DNA of 43,502 nt from a virus, in IMG/VR virus record IMGVR_UViG_3300014325_000023, positions 1 to 43,502 of that record, one strand, 5' to 3'. The notes below the pieces were generated by a model. It had not been told where the DNA came from. It worked only from the letters and a program-made list of their open reading frames with translations, and did no database searches. Made by a program: the position numbers and the translations under genes. Below are positions 5,535-13,583 of the stretch, one piece after another. Positions within the stretch are counted from its first letter, which is position 1. Each line of letters opens with the position of its first letter.

Positions 5535-6688
5535 TCGTATCGCCTCCCAGGGGCGAGGAGGCGGCCTGGGACGTAGGGAATTGGGGTCAACGTGAAGTCG
5601 TCGTTGGGCCAGAGGTGGGCCACAAGGAAGCCCTGCTGCCAGTCGGGCTGGTCGTCATATTGGAGGCCGTCTGCGATCTGGGCCATGCATCCAGCCTCAG
5701 CGCCGATGCGGGTCACGGTCGGGTCTTCGGGGTCGTGCTCGTCGTGCTCGGTCTTGTAGATCATCCGGAGCCGGTGGGTGTGGCCCTGAACGGTCGAGTG
5801 GCCGACCTTGGCGAGCATGTTCTGCGAGGCGTTTTTCCCCGAGAGGTAGCCGTGCCGCAGCGTGAGCTTCTTCCCGAGCAGGAGCTTCGCCCGGTTGTAG
5901 TCCTCGTCTATGCAGTCGATGCCAAGGTCGTCCAGATAGAGGAGACGGCGGAGGTGCTGGGCCGGCGTCAGATCCTCCTTGCCGTCGAGCGTCTCTCCTC
6001 CACCCGGTGCGACACCGTAGAGGCCCGGGGTGTTGTCAATCTGCTGGTGCTCCAGGCGGTCGTCGTGGTTGCCCGGGAGAATGGTCCAGAACGTGTCTGG
6101 GGAGGCGTGGCGGTAGTCCCGTAGGACGTGCAGGGCGGACCTCAGGCATTCGTTAGGCGTCGCTGGCGCCTTGCGCTTCCCCCGCCTGTGCCGGGAAATG
6201 GAGGAGAAGTCGAGCAGGTCCCCCAGGATCACCCCCTCATCCGGTTTCTCGTCTTCCAGCCACTGGAGAAAGCAGCTATGGAGCTGGCGATCCTCTAGCG
6301 GGCAGTGGTGGTCGCTGACGATGGCGACCTTGCGCGCTTCGTTCTCTTTGAGCTTCCGTCGTTTCGGCTTCGGAGGAGGCGTCCAATCGGAAGGGTCTGG
6401 CGGGAGGAGGAGCGACTTCTTCGGGTGATAGTCGAGGCGGAGTCTGAAAAAGGGCTTCTCTGGGTCCCCCCACCTCGTCGCGCTTTCCTTGTAAACGATG
6501 TATTCCTCAGGGTCCCTGCCGTGCTCCCGAAGGATCTGATCTGCCGTCCATGACGCCGGTAGCTCGTCCGGGTTGATGGTGATAGAGCCTGGCTCTTGGT
6601 CCTCGCCCCGTAGCTCTTTCAGCCAAACTTCGTTCAGCGTCGAGCGTTTGGCTCCGAGTTGCGAGCGGCCTGGACCACTGATTCGCAC
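5531..6688 (-). CDS. Calcineurin-like metallophosphoesterase
   Basis: About 385 residues from a GTG at 6688. The C-terminal domain holds the ordered metal-site motifs: S-D-H-H near 125, G-D-L-L-D near 156, G-N-H-D near 206 and G-H-T-H near 302. Together these identify a two-metal phosphoesterase acting on phosphodiesters or nucleotides. The N-terminal ~115 residues are phage-specific, with a proline/lysine-rich linker before the domain. No ATG exists near the start; a separate 34-codon frame (6634-6738) overlaps it. In phages such enzymes are placed with DNA repair or nucleotide processing, and the PD-(D/E)XK nuclease immediately upstream fits that. Substrate unknown. Confidence 0.8.
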   Translation of the reverse strand: MRISGPGRSQLGAKRSTLNEVWLKELRGEDQEPGSITINPDELPASWTADQILREHGRDPEEYIVYKESATRWGDPEKPFFRLRLDYHPKKSLLLPPDPSDWTPPPKPKRRKLKENEARKVAIVSDHHCPLEDRQLHSCFLQWLEDEKPDEGVILGDLLDFSSISRHRRGKRKAPATPNECLRSALHVLRDYRHASPDTFWTILPGNHDDRLEHQQIDNTPGLYGVAPGGGETLDGKEDLTPAQHLRRLLYLDDLGIDCIDEDYNRAKLLLGKKLTLRHGYLSGKNASQNMLAKVGHSTVQGHTHRLRMIYKTEHDEHDPEDPTVTRIGAEAGCMAQIADGLQYDDQPDWQQGFLVAHLWPNDDFTLTPIPYVPGRLLAPGRRYE

Positions 6689-6738
6689 CGCCCCGAGCGC
6701 AGGAGCTCGAGGCCGCGTTCTATCGTCTCGTCGGCCAT
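6634..6738 (-). CDS. Small helix-turn-helix-like frame upstream of the phosphoesterase
   Basis: 34 residues beginning MADETIERGLELLRSG, resembling the first helix and turn of a homeodomain-like DNA-binding motif, and ending where the phosphoesterase frame (shifted by -1) continues S-T-L-N-E-V-W. It could be an independent minicistron, or the displaced N-terminus of the phosphoesterase. Its ATG overlaps the nuclease stop by 19 bases. Confidence 0.4.
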   Translation of the reverse strand: MADETIERGLELLRSGRCESVVQAARNSEPNARR

Positions 6739-7046
6739 CGGCTCTCAGCGATCCATTCGATGCTGCGCTTCTCCCCCGACCCCTGCACCCGAGCAAGCCA
6801 GCGTTCGGCGTGGGGCGCCATCGGCGTTTCCACTACTTCGGACCGCTGGGTGCGGGTGAACCCTGAATAAACGGTCTTTCGGGGGCGGGCCTTCACCTCT
6901 ATCAGCCACTCACGGCCATCCGGGTTATGGGCAAGGAGGTCCCCCCCACCCTTCCGGTGTCGGCGAGAACCAACGGTCCAGCCTTCAAGCTCAAGCTGTT
7001 CCGCGACGAAGTTCTCAGCGGCGTTCCCTCGGCTTACGTGGGACAC
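6720..7046 (-). CDS. PD-(D/E)XK nuclease (Holliday-junction-resolvase or YraN-like fold)
   Basis: 108 residues from GTG 7046. G-N-A-A-E-N-F-V-A-E-Q-L-E near residue 10 gives the first-helix Glu. G-G-G-D-L-L-A then I-E-V-K-A (residues ~34-53) supply the Asp and E-x-K of the PD-(D/E)XK active site. The length suits small resolvase-type nucleases that cut branched or damaged DNA. It sits between the lysis genes and the phosphoesterase, overlapping the latter's upstream frame. In late phage regions such enzymes trim recombination intermediates before packaging; that role is inferred. Confidence 0.75.
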   Translation of the reverse strand: MSHVSRGNAAENFVAEQLELEGWTVGSRRHRKGGGDLLAHNPDGREWLIEVKARPRKTVYSGFTRTQRSEVVETPMAPHAERWLARVQGSGEKRSIEWIAESRWPTRR

Positions 7047-7087
7047 ACCTAAAGGCTAGCTAGACGGTGAGACACTCAGTCCGCTCT

Positions 7088-7141
7088 CCTTGCGAGCCAG
7101 CGCAGGATGGGGCCAAAGAGCCAGCGGAGGAAGCTCCTCAT
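7088..7141 (-). CDS. Tiny basic peptide (17 aa)
   Basis: Frame M-R-S-F-L-R-W-L-F-G-P-I-L-R-W-L, amphipathic and basic, in a TGATG junction with the 23-residue membrane peptide upstream. It could be membrane-active. The short length makes it uncertain. Confidence 0.3.
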
Positions 7142-7212
7142 CAAATTCGTCGGATGAGGAAAATCCCGAAGAGGATGAGAACGATGATGATCAGCACCCA
7201 GAGGAGAGACAT
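7141..7212 (-). CDS. Tiny single-pass membrane peptide (23 aa)
   Basis: M-S-L-L-W-V-L-I-I-I-V-L-I-L-F-G-I-F-L-I-R-R-I: a full-length transmembrane helix with a basic end. It overlaps the preceding gene by 22 bases and is preceded by AAAGGA. Its place after the holin-like gene suggests a lysis accessory, for example a second holin or antiholin. The sequence also resembles very short orphan membrane peptides of Gram-positive bacteria. Confidence 0.5.
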   Translation of the reverse strand: MSLLWVLIIIVLILFGIFLIRRI

Positions 7213-7370
7213 GCTTCCAGTCCTTTCAGCTCGCCTTCAAGTTCAGCAGTCGTGCGGACATCCGTCTCCCCGACCAAGAAGTCGTCCCCGTAGAAGTCGC
7301 CGGGGAGGAACGTGGGGATGGAGTCCAGCTCCTGCCTGATCTCTTCGATGCGCTCTTGCTTACTCAGCAT
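7191..7370 (-). CDS. Small helical lysis-cassette protein
   Basis: 59 residues, starting at an ATG that overlaps the holin-like gene's last codons (7370). The sequence begins L-S-K-Q-E-R-I-E-E-I-R-Q-E-L and carries a second helix, T-T-A-E-L-E-G-E-L-K-G-L. It has no membrane segment. It may be a soluble regulator of the neighbouring holin-like protein or unrelated. No family is recognised. Confidence 0.55.
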   Translation of the reverse strand: MLSKQERIEEIRQELDSIPTFLPGDFYGDDFLVGETDVRTTAELEGELKGLEACLSSGC

Positions 7371-7512
7371 TGGGGACAACGAAGACGAGGAGGGTGGCGA
7401 TAGCGCCCTCGACTGCGGCGACGGCTGCTGGGTCAACGTGGAACCCAAGCGCGGTGGCGACGGCGACGACTGCGGTGCCGAGCGCGACGAGCGCCTTGTT
7501 GTAACGGGCCAT
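7360..7512 (-). CDS. Holin-like protein (50 aa, two membrane helices)
   Basis: M-A-R-Y-N-K-A-L-V-A-L-G-T-A-V-V-A-V-A-T then a short polar turn, H-V-D-P, and a second hydrophobic helix ending V-F-V-V-P-N-A. The two-helix layout, basic N-terminus and terminal V-P-N match small actinophage holins. A good AAAGGA ribosome site lies 8 bases upstream. It follows the two lytic enzymes, as expected for a lysis cassette, and would release them through the cytoplasmic membrane. Confidence 0.75.
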   Translation of the reverse strand: MARYNKALVALGTAVVAVATALGFHVDPAAVAAVEGAIATLLVFVVPNAE

Positions 7513-7529
7513 GAATGATTCCTTTCGGG

Positions 7530-7970
7530 TTATTGGGACGGGAGGAGGCGGTACCAGTAGGTGTCCACGGTGGACTTGCCGTTCTCTACGAGCACTCGGC
7601 GGGCAAGGCCTCCGGTGCCCCAGGCCGAGTCTTCGACGGCCTCGAGGACGTGACGCGCAGGGCGGTTGAAGCGGAGCCGGCGCTTAATCTTGCGGTAGCC
7701 GAACACGTTGTTTCGGGCTCCGTAGTTCAGGGTCTCAGCGGTTGCTTCGACGCCCTGCTGGAATGAGACGTAGCTCTGAACGCCAGCCGAGTTGATGGCG
7801 TAGGAGCCAGGCTTGGGGAGCGTGGTGTTGAGCGGGTTGTATCTCCCCCCCGCACCCTCGGCGTACATCCAGGCGAGCAGGGCCCGCTTACGGTGGACGC
7901 TAATCCACTTCAGGCCGATAGCTGGCAGGAACGCCTTGATGAAGTCCCCATAGGTGTAGGTGCGACCCAT
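7530..7970 (-). CDS. Lysozyme-like/transglycosylase-like lytic enzyme
   Basis: 146 residues, ATG 7970 in a TGATG junction with the endolysin. L-L-A-W-M-Y-A-E-G-A-G (residues 31-41) supplies a likely catalytic Glu38. It is followed by N-P-L-N-T-T and a conserved G-V-Q-S-Y-V-S-F-Q-Q-G-V-E-A-T segment, a pattern seen in lysozyme-superfamily lysins of actinobacterial phages. It probably cleaves the glycan strands. It lacks a signal peptide, so it would depend on the holin, or act from the virion. Confidence 0.65.
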   Translation of the reverse strand: MGRTYTYGDFIKAFLPAIGLKWISVHRKRALLAWMYAEGAGGRYNPLNTTLPKPGSYAINSAGVQSYVSFQQGVEATAETLNYGARNNVFGYRKIKRRLRFNRPARHVLEAVEDSAWGTGGLARRVLVENGKSTVDTYWYRLLPSQ

Positions 7971-8602
7971 CAGCGCTTCCCTCCCCGCTGTTCCCATTGG
8001 CGTTTGAACGTTCCGTTGATCCGCGCCCCGGTCTTGGGACCGATGATCCCGTCGGGGTGTAGCCCCTGGTCCTTCTGAAACTGGGTCACCGCACCCACTA
8101 CGGGTTGCTTGTAGCGCCAGTACCAGCGCTTCAGGTAGGCGCCGTGGGCCGAGGCGTGGATAAAGGCGAGCTTGCGGGTGAAGCGTTTGACCCGCTTCCC
8201 TCGGCTGCCCTTCTTCAGCGTCTCGAAGGTCGGGAAAGAGACCCCGCCCACATAGTTCATGTGCCACCACTCGGAGAAGGCTTCGGTCTTCTTCCAGCCG
8301 TATTTCGCCCCGTGGCTATCCATCCACGTCCGCATCCACGGTTCCGCGAGATCGACGGCTATCCCCCAACCGTGGTTGCTGGTTCCGGGGTAGGCAGCGA
8401 GATTCCCTTCTCCACGCTGGTAGAGCCCCCAGAGGTAGACCTGCTCCTCATAGGTTCGGTAGCTGGACATGGGACCCGTGGGACGGAGACCGGCGTCGGC
8501 CGGCCCACCCGGGGCGTTCCATGCTGCGGCAGCGTCCTTTCGTAGCTCGCCTCCAGGAATCGGAGAGAGTTCAGACGCGGACAAGCGTCCATTCGAGGCC
8601 AT
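7970..8602 (-). CDS. Endolysin: VanY-type (M15) peptidase with C-terminal peptidoglycan-binding domain
   Basis: 210 residues from ATG 8602, behind an AAAGGA ribosome site. S-N-H-G-W-G-I-A-V-D-L (75-85) and E-W-W-H (111-114) are the zinc-binding and catalytic motifs of D-Ala-D-Ala carboxypeptidase/M15 endopeptidases: His77, Asp84 and His114 as ligands and Glu111 as base. Residues ~130-205 form a peptidoglycan-binding domain with the typical V-x-x-F-Q-K-D-Q-G-L-x-x-D-G-I-I-G-P-K-T. It cuts peptide crosslinks during lysis, complementing the glycan-cutting neighbour. Confidence 0.9.
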   Translation of the reverse strand: MASNGRLSASELSPIPGGELRKDAAAAWNAPGGPADAGLRPTGPMSSYRTYEEQVYLWGLYQRGEGNLAAYPGTSNHGWGIAVDLAEPWMRTWMDSHGAKYGWKKTEAFSEWWHMNYVGGVSFPTFETLKKGSRGKRVKRFTRKLAFIHASAHGAYLKRWYWRYKQPVVGAVTQFQKDQGLHPDGIIGPKTGARINGTFKRQWEQRGGKR

Positions 8603-8630
8603 ACGGCCCGTCCTTTCAAATATGAGCCGG

Positions 8631-9011
8631 CTAGGGCTTGGGGTAGAGGTCGTTGCAGACCACGGGCTTGACTTCTGCAAGCCGTTGGTGGAGTGCCGCG
8701 ACACGCATGTCGATGAACGACTGGGGAAGCGTCGGGAAGAGTTCCTTGATTAGGGGGGATTCGGTGTTGCGGATCTGTTCCCGAAGGAGATTGCGGACGG
8801 CCGCGCGGAGGGGGTCTCCGTTGAGTTCGCAGCTTTCGACCAGCCCGTCCCGCAGTTCGCTGGAGAAGTCGGCAGTCGTGGTGGTCTGGTTGGCGAGGAG
8901 GAAAACGGAAATTCCCCCGACGGCAAGCAGGAGAACCAGGCTCAGCACAAATGCCGCCGCCGCGAGCTGGGTCCCCTTGATCCTTCCCCCGACGAAGCGC
9001 GGCTGGTCCAT
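8631..9011 (-). CDS. Single-pass membrane protein of the lysis region
   Basis: 126 residues. Residues ~14-40 are a strongly hydrophobic helix (A-A-A-F-V-L-S-L-V-L-L-L-A-V-G-G). The C-terminal ~85 residues are an external soluble domain with two Cys and alternating charged helices. The gene starts one base after the previous stop (TAGATG). It may help in lysis or in membrane anchoring; no family is recognised. Confidence 0.6.
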   Translation of the reverse strand: MDQPRFVGGRIKGTQLAAAAFVLSLVLLLAVGGISVFLLANQTTTTADFSSELRDGLVESCELNGDPLRAAVRNLLREQIRNTESPLIKELFPTLPQSFIDMRVAALHQRLAEVKPVVCNDLYPKP

Positions 9012-9287
9012 CTAACTCGCTCCGGAGAGGCTTAGGAGGAGAGACGCAGCGGCGACGAAGAACATCAGAAAGGTTCCAGCGGCGGCCCAGAGCCCTCGCT
9101 TCACCCAGGTCAGCTCATGGCGGATTTCAGACAGGTCCTCGCGGGTTTCCCGTAGCACCGTCCGATCCACCGAGATATCGGTGTCGTGCCGCGCCGAGGT
9201 GTCGCGAAGCCTAGTAATGGAATTTTCGGCGGAATCGAGCCTAGCTTCGTGGTTGCGCAGGCGGAACTCAATTGCGTTCGCCTCCAT
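9012..9287 (-). CDS. Coiled-coil protein with C-terminal membrane helix (XhlA-like layout)
   Basis: 91 residues. Residues 1-65 form heptads with Arg/Glu/Leu (L-D-S-A-E-N-S-I-T-R-L, I-R-H-E-L). Residues 68-90 are a hydrophobic helix, G-L-W-A-A-A-G-T-F-L-M-F-F-V-A-A. The layout resembles the haemolysin-XhlA type holin helpers of Gram-positive prophages. Position between the internal virion gene and lysis genes supports a lysis role. The family call is by topology only. Confidence 0.55.
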   Translation of the reverse strand: MEANAIEFRLRNHEARLDSAENSITRLRDTSARHDTDISVDRTVLRETREDLSEIRHELTWVKRGLWAAAGTFLMFFVAAASLLLSLSGAS

Positions 9288-12200
9288 CTAGCCCCCGTAC
9301 TTTCCCGCCGCTTCGGCAAAGCGCCCCGTGTATCCCCCGCCCATCCCTTCGGCGGCTGCCTCGAATCGACCTTTGGTGTCGCCAGAGGACCTAGCCGCGG
9401 CCTGTTCAAACCTGCCACCAGTTTCTTCGGTTTGTGCGTTGGGGCCGGTTTTCCAAGCGTTCTCGACGGCTTCAAGGAGTTCCTTCTGTAGATCGGTGAA
9501 ATCGCTGGAGGGCGGAAGGAAAGGGGCCTCTGCCTTCTTCACCCCGCCGCTCGCTGCTTCAGCTTCGTGGATTTTCTGAAGCACGTCGGGAAGCAGCTCC
9601 GGTTTCGGCTTGCCGCCGTTCCCGTAGAGCAATTCTTGGACGATCTTCGCGTCGAAGGGCCCGGGGATATCGCCTTCACCGTACTTCGTGGCGAATTCTT
9701 TGCTGAGGTCTTCAGCGCCTTTGAAGTTCTCGCCCGACTGTGGGATGAAGGGATTGAGGAGTGAGCGTTCCGGCTTGTTGGGGTCGAACGCTTCGAACGC
9801 CTTGGAGGCTGGGGACTGCCCTCCGAGTTTCACCCCTGCGATGCGAACGGGGGCGGGTAGGGCGAGGAGCGCGTTGATAGCTGCTTCTCCCCTAGGGATA
9901 CTGGCCTCTTCTCCGGTGAAGGGTTCTACGCCCGTGGTCGCGGTGATCGCAGCGCCGAGGAAGGGGTTGGCGCTCGAGAGCACCGCGGCGGGGTTCCCCG
10001 AGGCGATGGCCTGCGTGATCGAGGACTGCCCCGGGGAGATGCGAGCGCCTCCGGGGAGCACGTCGGTTTCTCCCGCTGCATTTTGGTAGGCCGGAAAGGC
10101 GTAGGCGACCGGGTTCCCCAAAGGACCGCCGACGAGTTTCTCGAGCTGGTTGGAATTCGCCTGCCCCATCAGGGCGAGGATGGTGGCCCGGACCGGATGC
10201 TCTTTCGGGAAAGCCCAGAGGGCCCAGCGGAGCGAGTACCGGATGAAGGGGTAGAAGATGGTGAACGGGGCCAGGGCGCGCTCGTAGCGCGTAAAGGCGG
10301 TCCAGTTGCCCTGCACGGCGTCTACGTGATCCTCTATCCGTTCGCGGTATGGCTTGCCCTCTTTGGTGTTCAGCCAGTCCCAGAGCTCAGCGCGTGATTT
10401 ACCACGGAATTTCTTCGCGATGGCCTTCTCATCGTCGAACAGATGAGTTAGCCCGGAGTGCCAAGAGCGAAAGCGTCGGTCGCCCTCTGCCGCATACATC
10501 GCTTTGCGGTAGGCGTTCTGCCGGCGCACGTCGACCTCACCCAACGCACGGAGCTTGGCGAAGGACAAGGCGGAGCGTGCGGATTTCCCCCGCGTCATCG
10601 CCTCCGCGCCCTTCTCCCAGGTCTCGGGGGTGTAGGTCTCTATCTCCTCATGGGGCTGACGGAGTGAGGCGGCGTTCAGGGGAGAGACGCCTGCGGTGGC
10701 GCGGAGCTCGGGATGCCGATCGCCATAGCGCTTGGAGTCTCGGTAGAGCTGAGCAAGGTAGGCCGGATTGGCCAGGTGCGGGTGAGAGATCAGCATCGGA
10801 ACTCCCTCGGCCACGGTCTGTGCGACGAGCCATGCCGGGTTGGTCCCGAGGATCAGACGGTTGGAGACCTTCGCGAACTGGCCCATCGCCTCGGTCAAGA
10901 TGTTGTGCTCCGGGGAGATCTGGGCCTTTGCCTCCTTGATCGCCTCGCGCGGGACGAGGACGAAGGGCTCATTGCCTGGCGACTTCCCGCTGAGCGCGTC
11001 ATCCATGATCCCCTGGAGCTTCTTGTCTCGCTCCACGTCCTTCAGGAACGGATCGTCAATCGCGTTGTTGAACTCCCTGTAGGCGAGGCGAGCGACTGAG
11101 CGAGGGTCGAACTGGCCGCCCTCCGGATTGTCCTTCGTCTTGCGGCGGGTGAGCATGGCCCAGTCTTTGGACCCCTGCCCCACGGTCTCTTGTTTGCCGT
11201 CTTTCGTGAAGGGGATGGCGAACTCGTCAACGATGTTGCGGACAAACTCCTTGCCGGCGGCGCGGGAGCGAGGCTTGGCAATCGAGTTGCGCACCAAGCC
11301 TTCGAGCGAGCGGTCCAGTTCGTTAGCTGCCGCCAGATGCCCTTCTCGCGCGTACTCTTTCCGGCCGATCGGAGTTGGGAAGCGGTTCTCCAGCCCTGCG
11401 CCCTTGTCTCCCGAGGCTGAGGCGTGGGCGGTGAAAACGGCCTTCTCTAGGCCGGCCTCTTTCCTTGCCGATTCGACCTTGTCCACGTACTCCTTGAGGA
11501 GGCGGTCTTCGTAGGGCTGGTCCTTAACCTCGATCTTCTTTTTGACGCCGTCTATGGTCGCCCAGCGCTTCTTAGTGCGGACATTTGCTTTCCGCCTAGC
11601 CCCCTTCTCGGCCTCCTTGAGCATGCTCTGGGTGCGAGCAAGGTCCTCCTCGATCACCGACCGGCCCCAGGGTGGTGCTTGGTTGAGGGCTTTTCGTTGG
11701 CGCTTGCGAAGCTCTTTGAGGCGCAACGCTGCGTCGGCCCAAGAAGTAGCCCCGAATTCATCTCGCTTATGGAGGGGGACCGTGTGCTCGGGGCGGGGGA
11801 TTCCCAAGATGTCCCCTTGGGGGAGGACGCGTGCCCTCTCCCCCTTGCCAGCCTGAGCCGCCGCAGTTCCCTCGGCCGCCTTCCCGTAGTGCTTTAGGGC
11901 CTCTTTGATCGCCTTGCTTTCGAAGATCTCCGGGTGGAGGTCGGCGTAGTCCAGGGCGTGGATCAGCTCGTCGTCTCCCACCGTGCGTTCCATCGATCGC
12001 CTGATGGCTGCGGCCTTCTTGCGGCTCCCCGCCTCCTCTGCCTTTTTCAGTTCGCCGGCGAGCTTTGCGCGAGCCTCGGGCCCTCTGCTGCGGATGAGGT
12101 CGGCGCCCTCTTTGTTGCGGATGCCGTACTCGGCCAGAGTCTGAATAGCGACGTGCGAGCCCTTGGGGGCCTTGGCGAGGGCGTGAAGGAGGTTGTTGGT

Positions 12201-13583
12201 GTGCTCGGCCGTAGCGACCCTATGCGGGTTGTCGGTGCGCGCCTTGATGACGGAGACCCGTTTGCGCTGGTTGTGCCGCGCAGCGAGACCGGAGACCTCC
12301 TGCTCAACACCCTTGGGGGCGTGGCGGATCTTCAGGTTCCGCTTCTCCTTCATCGGAAGCTTGTCGGTGGTGGCGAGCCCCCTGCGGAGTGCACCCCCAG
12401 CACCTCGAGCCTCGCCACGCGCAGCCTTGAAGGCACGGGTTTTCGTCAGGGCGGGGATCGGAGTAAGCAGAGAGAGCGAGCCTTCTTTACGAGCCGCTTC
12501 TTCTGCCTTCTTCGGGTCCCCTGAAAAGGCGGTACCTACGATGTGCCCGATGCCTTCGGCCTGTCCCTTCGCCTCTTCCTCGAGCGGCTTCGGGGTTCCG
12601 TGAGCGACGGACTCAACCGCCGAGGCGCCGAGAGCTACGGGGCCAGTGATCGCAGCTGGTAGGGCGCGGAGGGTCGTCTTAAGCGTTTCCTCCGGGTGGT
12701 TGACGATCGCGCTGGCTGAGCCTTCTGCAAACGCTCTCGCGCGTTTCGTCACATCTCCGGGGAGAACACCTTCGGGAAGGACAACGGCGCCAGCGTAGCC
12801 CGACCGGAGGGGGTGCTTCGCGGCAGTCTTGCTCGCAGCTTTCGCGGCGGCTTTTTGGCCCTTCGCGGTCTTCAGCTCGGGGGCGCGTTTGGCGGTTGCA
12901 ATAGCTTTGCGGGGCGCAGCTTTGATCGCCTTGGCCTTCCGTACCGGCGCCTCTTTCGCCGCCTTGGCTGCAGCCCTCGGAGCACCCTTGACCTTGGCGA
13001 TCACCTTGGCGGCGGTCTCAGCGTTGCTTGCCTCTGAGGCGACTTTCTGTAGGGCCTTCTCCCCCGCTCCCGCAGCCTCGGTGGCCGGAACGAATGCCGT
13101 GATCGTGGCGAGGGCCTGCGCTTCCTTCTTGGTCGGCGCCTCGTAGGACTTCTGACCCCCGAGCCCTTTTGGGGAAAGGTTCTTCTTCGCCTGCTCTACA
13201 AGGTTGTCCAGTTCGCCTTGGACGACGTGCCTGGCGGCGTCCCCGCCCGCGCGGAGAGAGGAGGACTTGTTCAGCCCGAGCGCGGTTTCGACAGCATCGA
13301 GCGGGTCGAACCCTCCGGAGTCCTTCGTGCTCGCCTTGAAGCCGGTCCCCTTGGCCTGTTCGTAGCGCTTGCTGAGAGCGGCTTTGTAGCGTTCTGCGGC
13401 CGTCGCCGGTTCGCCGCGGTGTTCCCGTTCCTGGATGACCTTCGGGCCGGGAGGGAGAGGCTGGGTCTTGTCCTTCCCCTCATGTTCGCGGCGTTCCTTG
13501 GTCGTCCCCATAACGGGGGGGTTGCGTTTCTTCCGCCCACCCTTCGAGGCGAAGCCTGGTTTGGTTTTCCCAAGGCCGGCCAT
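9288..13583 (-). CDS. Very large internal virion/DNA-ejection protein (1431 aa)
   Basis: The largest gene in the window. The N-terminal ~330 residues are Lys/Ala-rich and basic. Residues ~450-900 hold long charged helices and Lys/Arg clusters. Residues ~1090-1130 contain an aromatic, hydrophobic stretch (F-T-I-F-Y-P-F-I-R-Y-S-L-R-W-A-L-W-A-F). The C-terminal ~250 residues are Gly/Pro/Ala-rich. The position after two other probable internal virion proteins, the size and the podovirus context fit an internal core protein ejected with the DNA, like T7 gp15/gp16. No enzymatic motif was found. It is coupled to the upstream gene by TAATG. Confidence 0.6.
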   Translation of the reverse strand: MAGLGKTKPGFASKGGRKKRNPPVMGTTKERREHEGKDKTQPLPPGPKVIQEREHRGEPATAAERYKAALSKRYEQAKGTGFKASTKDSGGFDPLDAVETALGLNKSSSLRAGGDAARHVVQGELDNLVEQAKKNLSPKGLGGQKSYEAPTKKEAQALATITAFVPATEAAGAGEKALQKVASEASNAETAAKVIAKVKGAPRAAAKAAKEAPVRKAKAIKAAPRKAIATAKRAPELKTAKGQKAAAKAASKTAAKHPLRSGYAGAVVLPEGVLPGDVTKRARAFAEGSASAIVNHPEETLKTTLRALPAAITGPVALGASAVESVAHGTPKPLEEEAKGQAEGIGHIVGTAFSGDPKKAEEAARKEGSLSLLTPIPALTKTRAFKAARGEARGAGGALRRGLATTDKLPMKEKRNLKIRHAPKGVEQEVSGLAARHNQRKRVSVIKARTDNPHRVATAEHTNNLLHALAKAPKGSHVAIQTLAEYGIRNKEGADLIRSRGPEARAKLAGELKKAEEAGSRKKAAAIRRSMERTVGDDELIHALDYADLHPEIFESKAIKEALKHYGKAAEGTAAAQAGKGERARVLPQGDILGIPRPEHTVPLHKRDEFGATSWADAALRLKELRKRQRKALNQAPPWGRSVIEEDLARTQSMLKEAEKGARRKANVRTKKRWATIDGVKKKIEVKDQPYEDRLLKEYVDKVESARKEAGLEKAVFTAHASASGDKGAGLENRFPTPIGRKEYAREGHLAAANELDRSLEGLVRNSIAKPRSRAAGKEFVRNIVDEFAIPFTKDGKQETVGQGSKDWAMLTRRKTKDNPEGGQFDPRSVARLAYREFNNAIDDPFLKDVERDKKLQGIMDDALSGKSPGNEPFVLVPREAIKEAKAQISPEHNILTEAMGQFAKVSNRLILGTNPAWLVAQTVAEGVPMLISHPHLANPAYLAQLYRDSKRYGDRHPELRATAGVSPLNAASLRQPHEEIETYTPETWEKGAEAMTRGKSARSALSFAKLRALGEVDVRRQNAYRKAMYAAEGDRRFRSWHSGLTHLFDDEKAIAKKFRGKSRAELWDWLNTKEGKPYRERIEDHVDAVQGNWTAFTRYERALAPFTIFYPFIRYSLRWALWAFPKEHPVRATILALMGQANSNQLEKLVGGPLGNPVAYAFPAYQNAAGETDVLPGGARISPGQSSITQAIASGNPAAVLSSANPFLGAAITATTGVEPFTGEEASIPRGEAAINALLALPAPVRIAGVKLGGQSPASKAFEAFDPNKPERSLLNPFIPQSGENFKGAEDLSKEFATKYGEGDIPGPFDAKIVQELLYGNGGKPKPELLPDVLQKIHEAEAASGGVKKAEAPFLPPSSDFTDLQKELLEAVENAWKTGPNAQTEETGGRFEQAAARSSGDTKGRFEAAAEGMGGGYTGRFAEAAGKYGG

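Noticed and set aside
11128-11514. Plus-strand frames inside the 1431-residue gene
   Set aside because: Composition reflects the complement of Lys/Glu-rich codons; no start signal. The same was true of many plus frames in 9300-15500.
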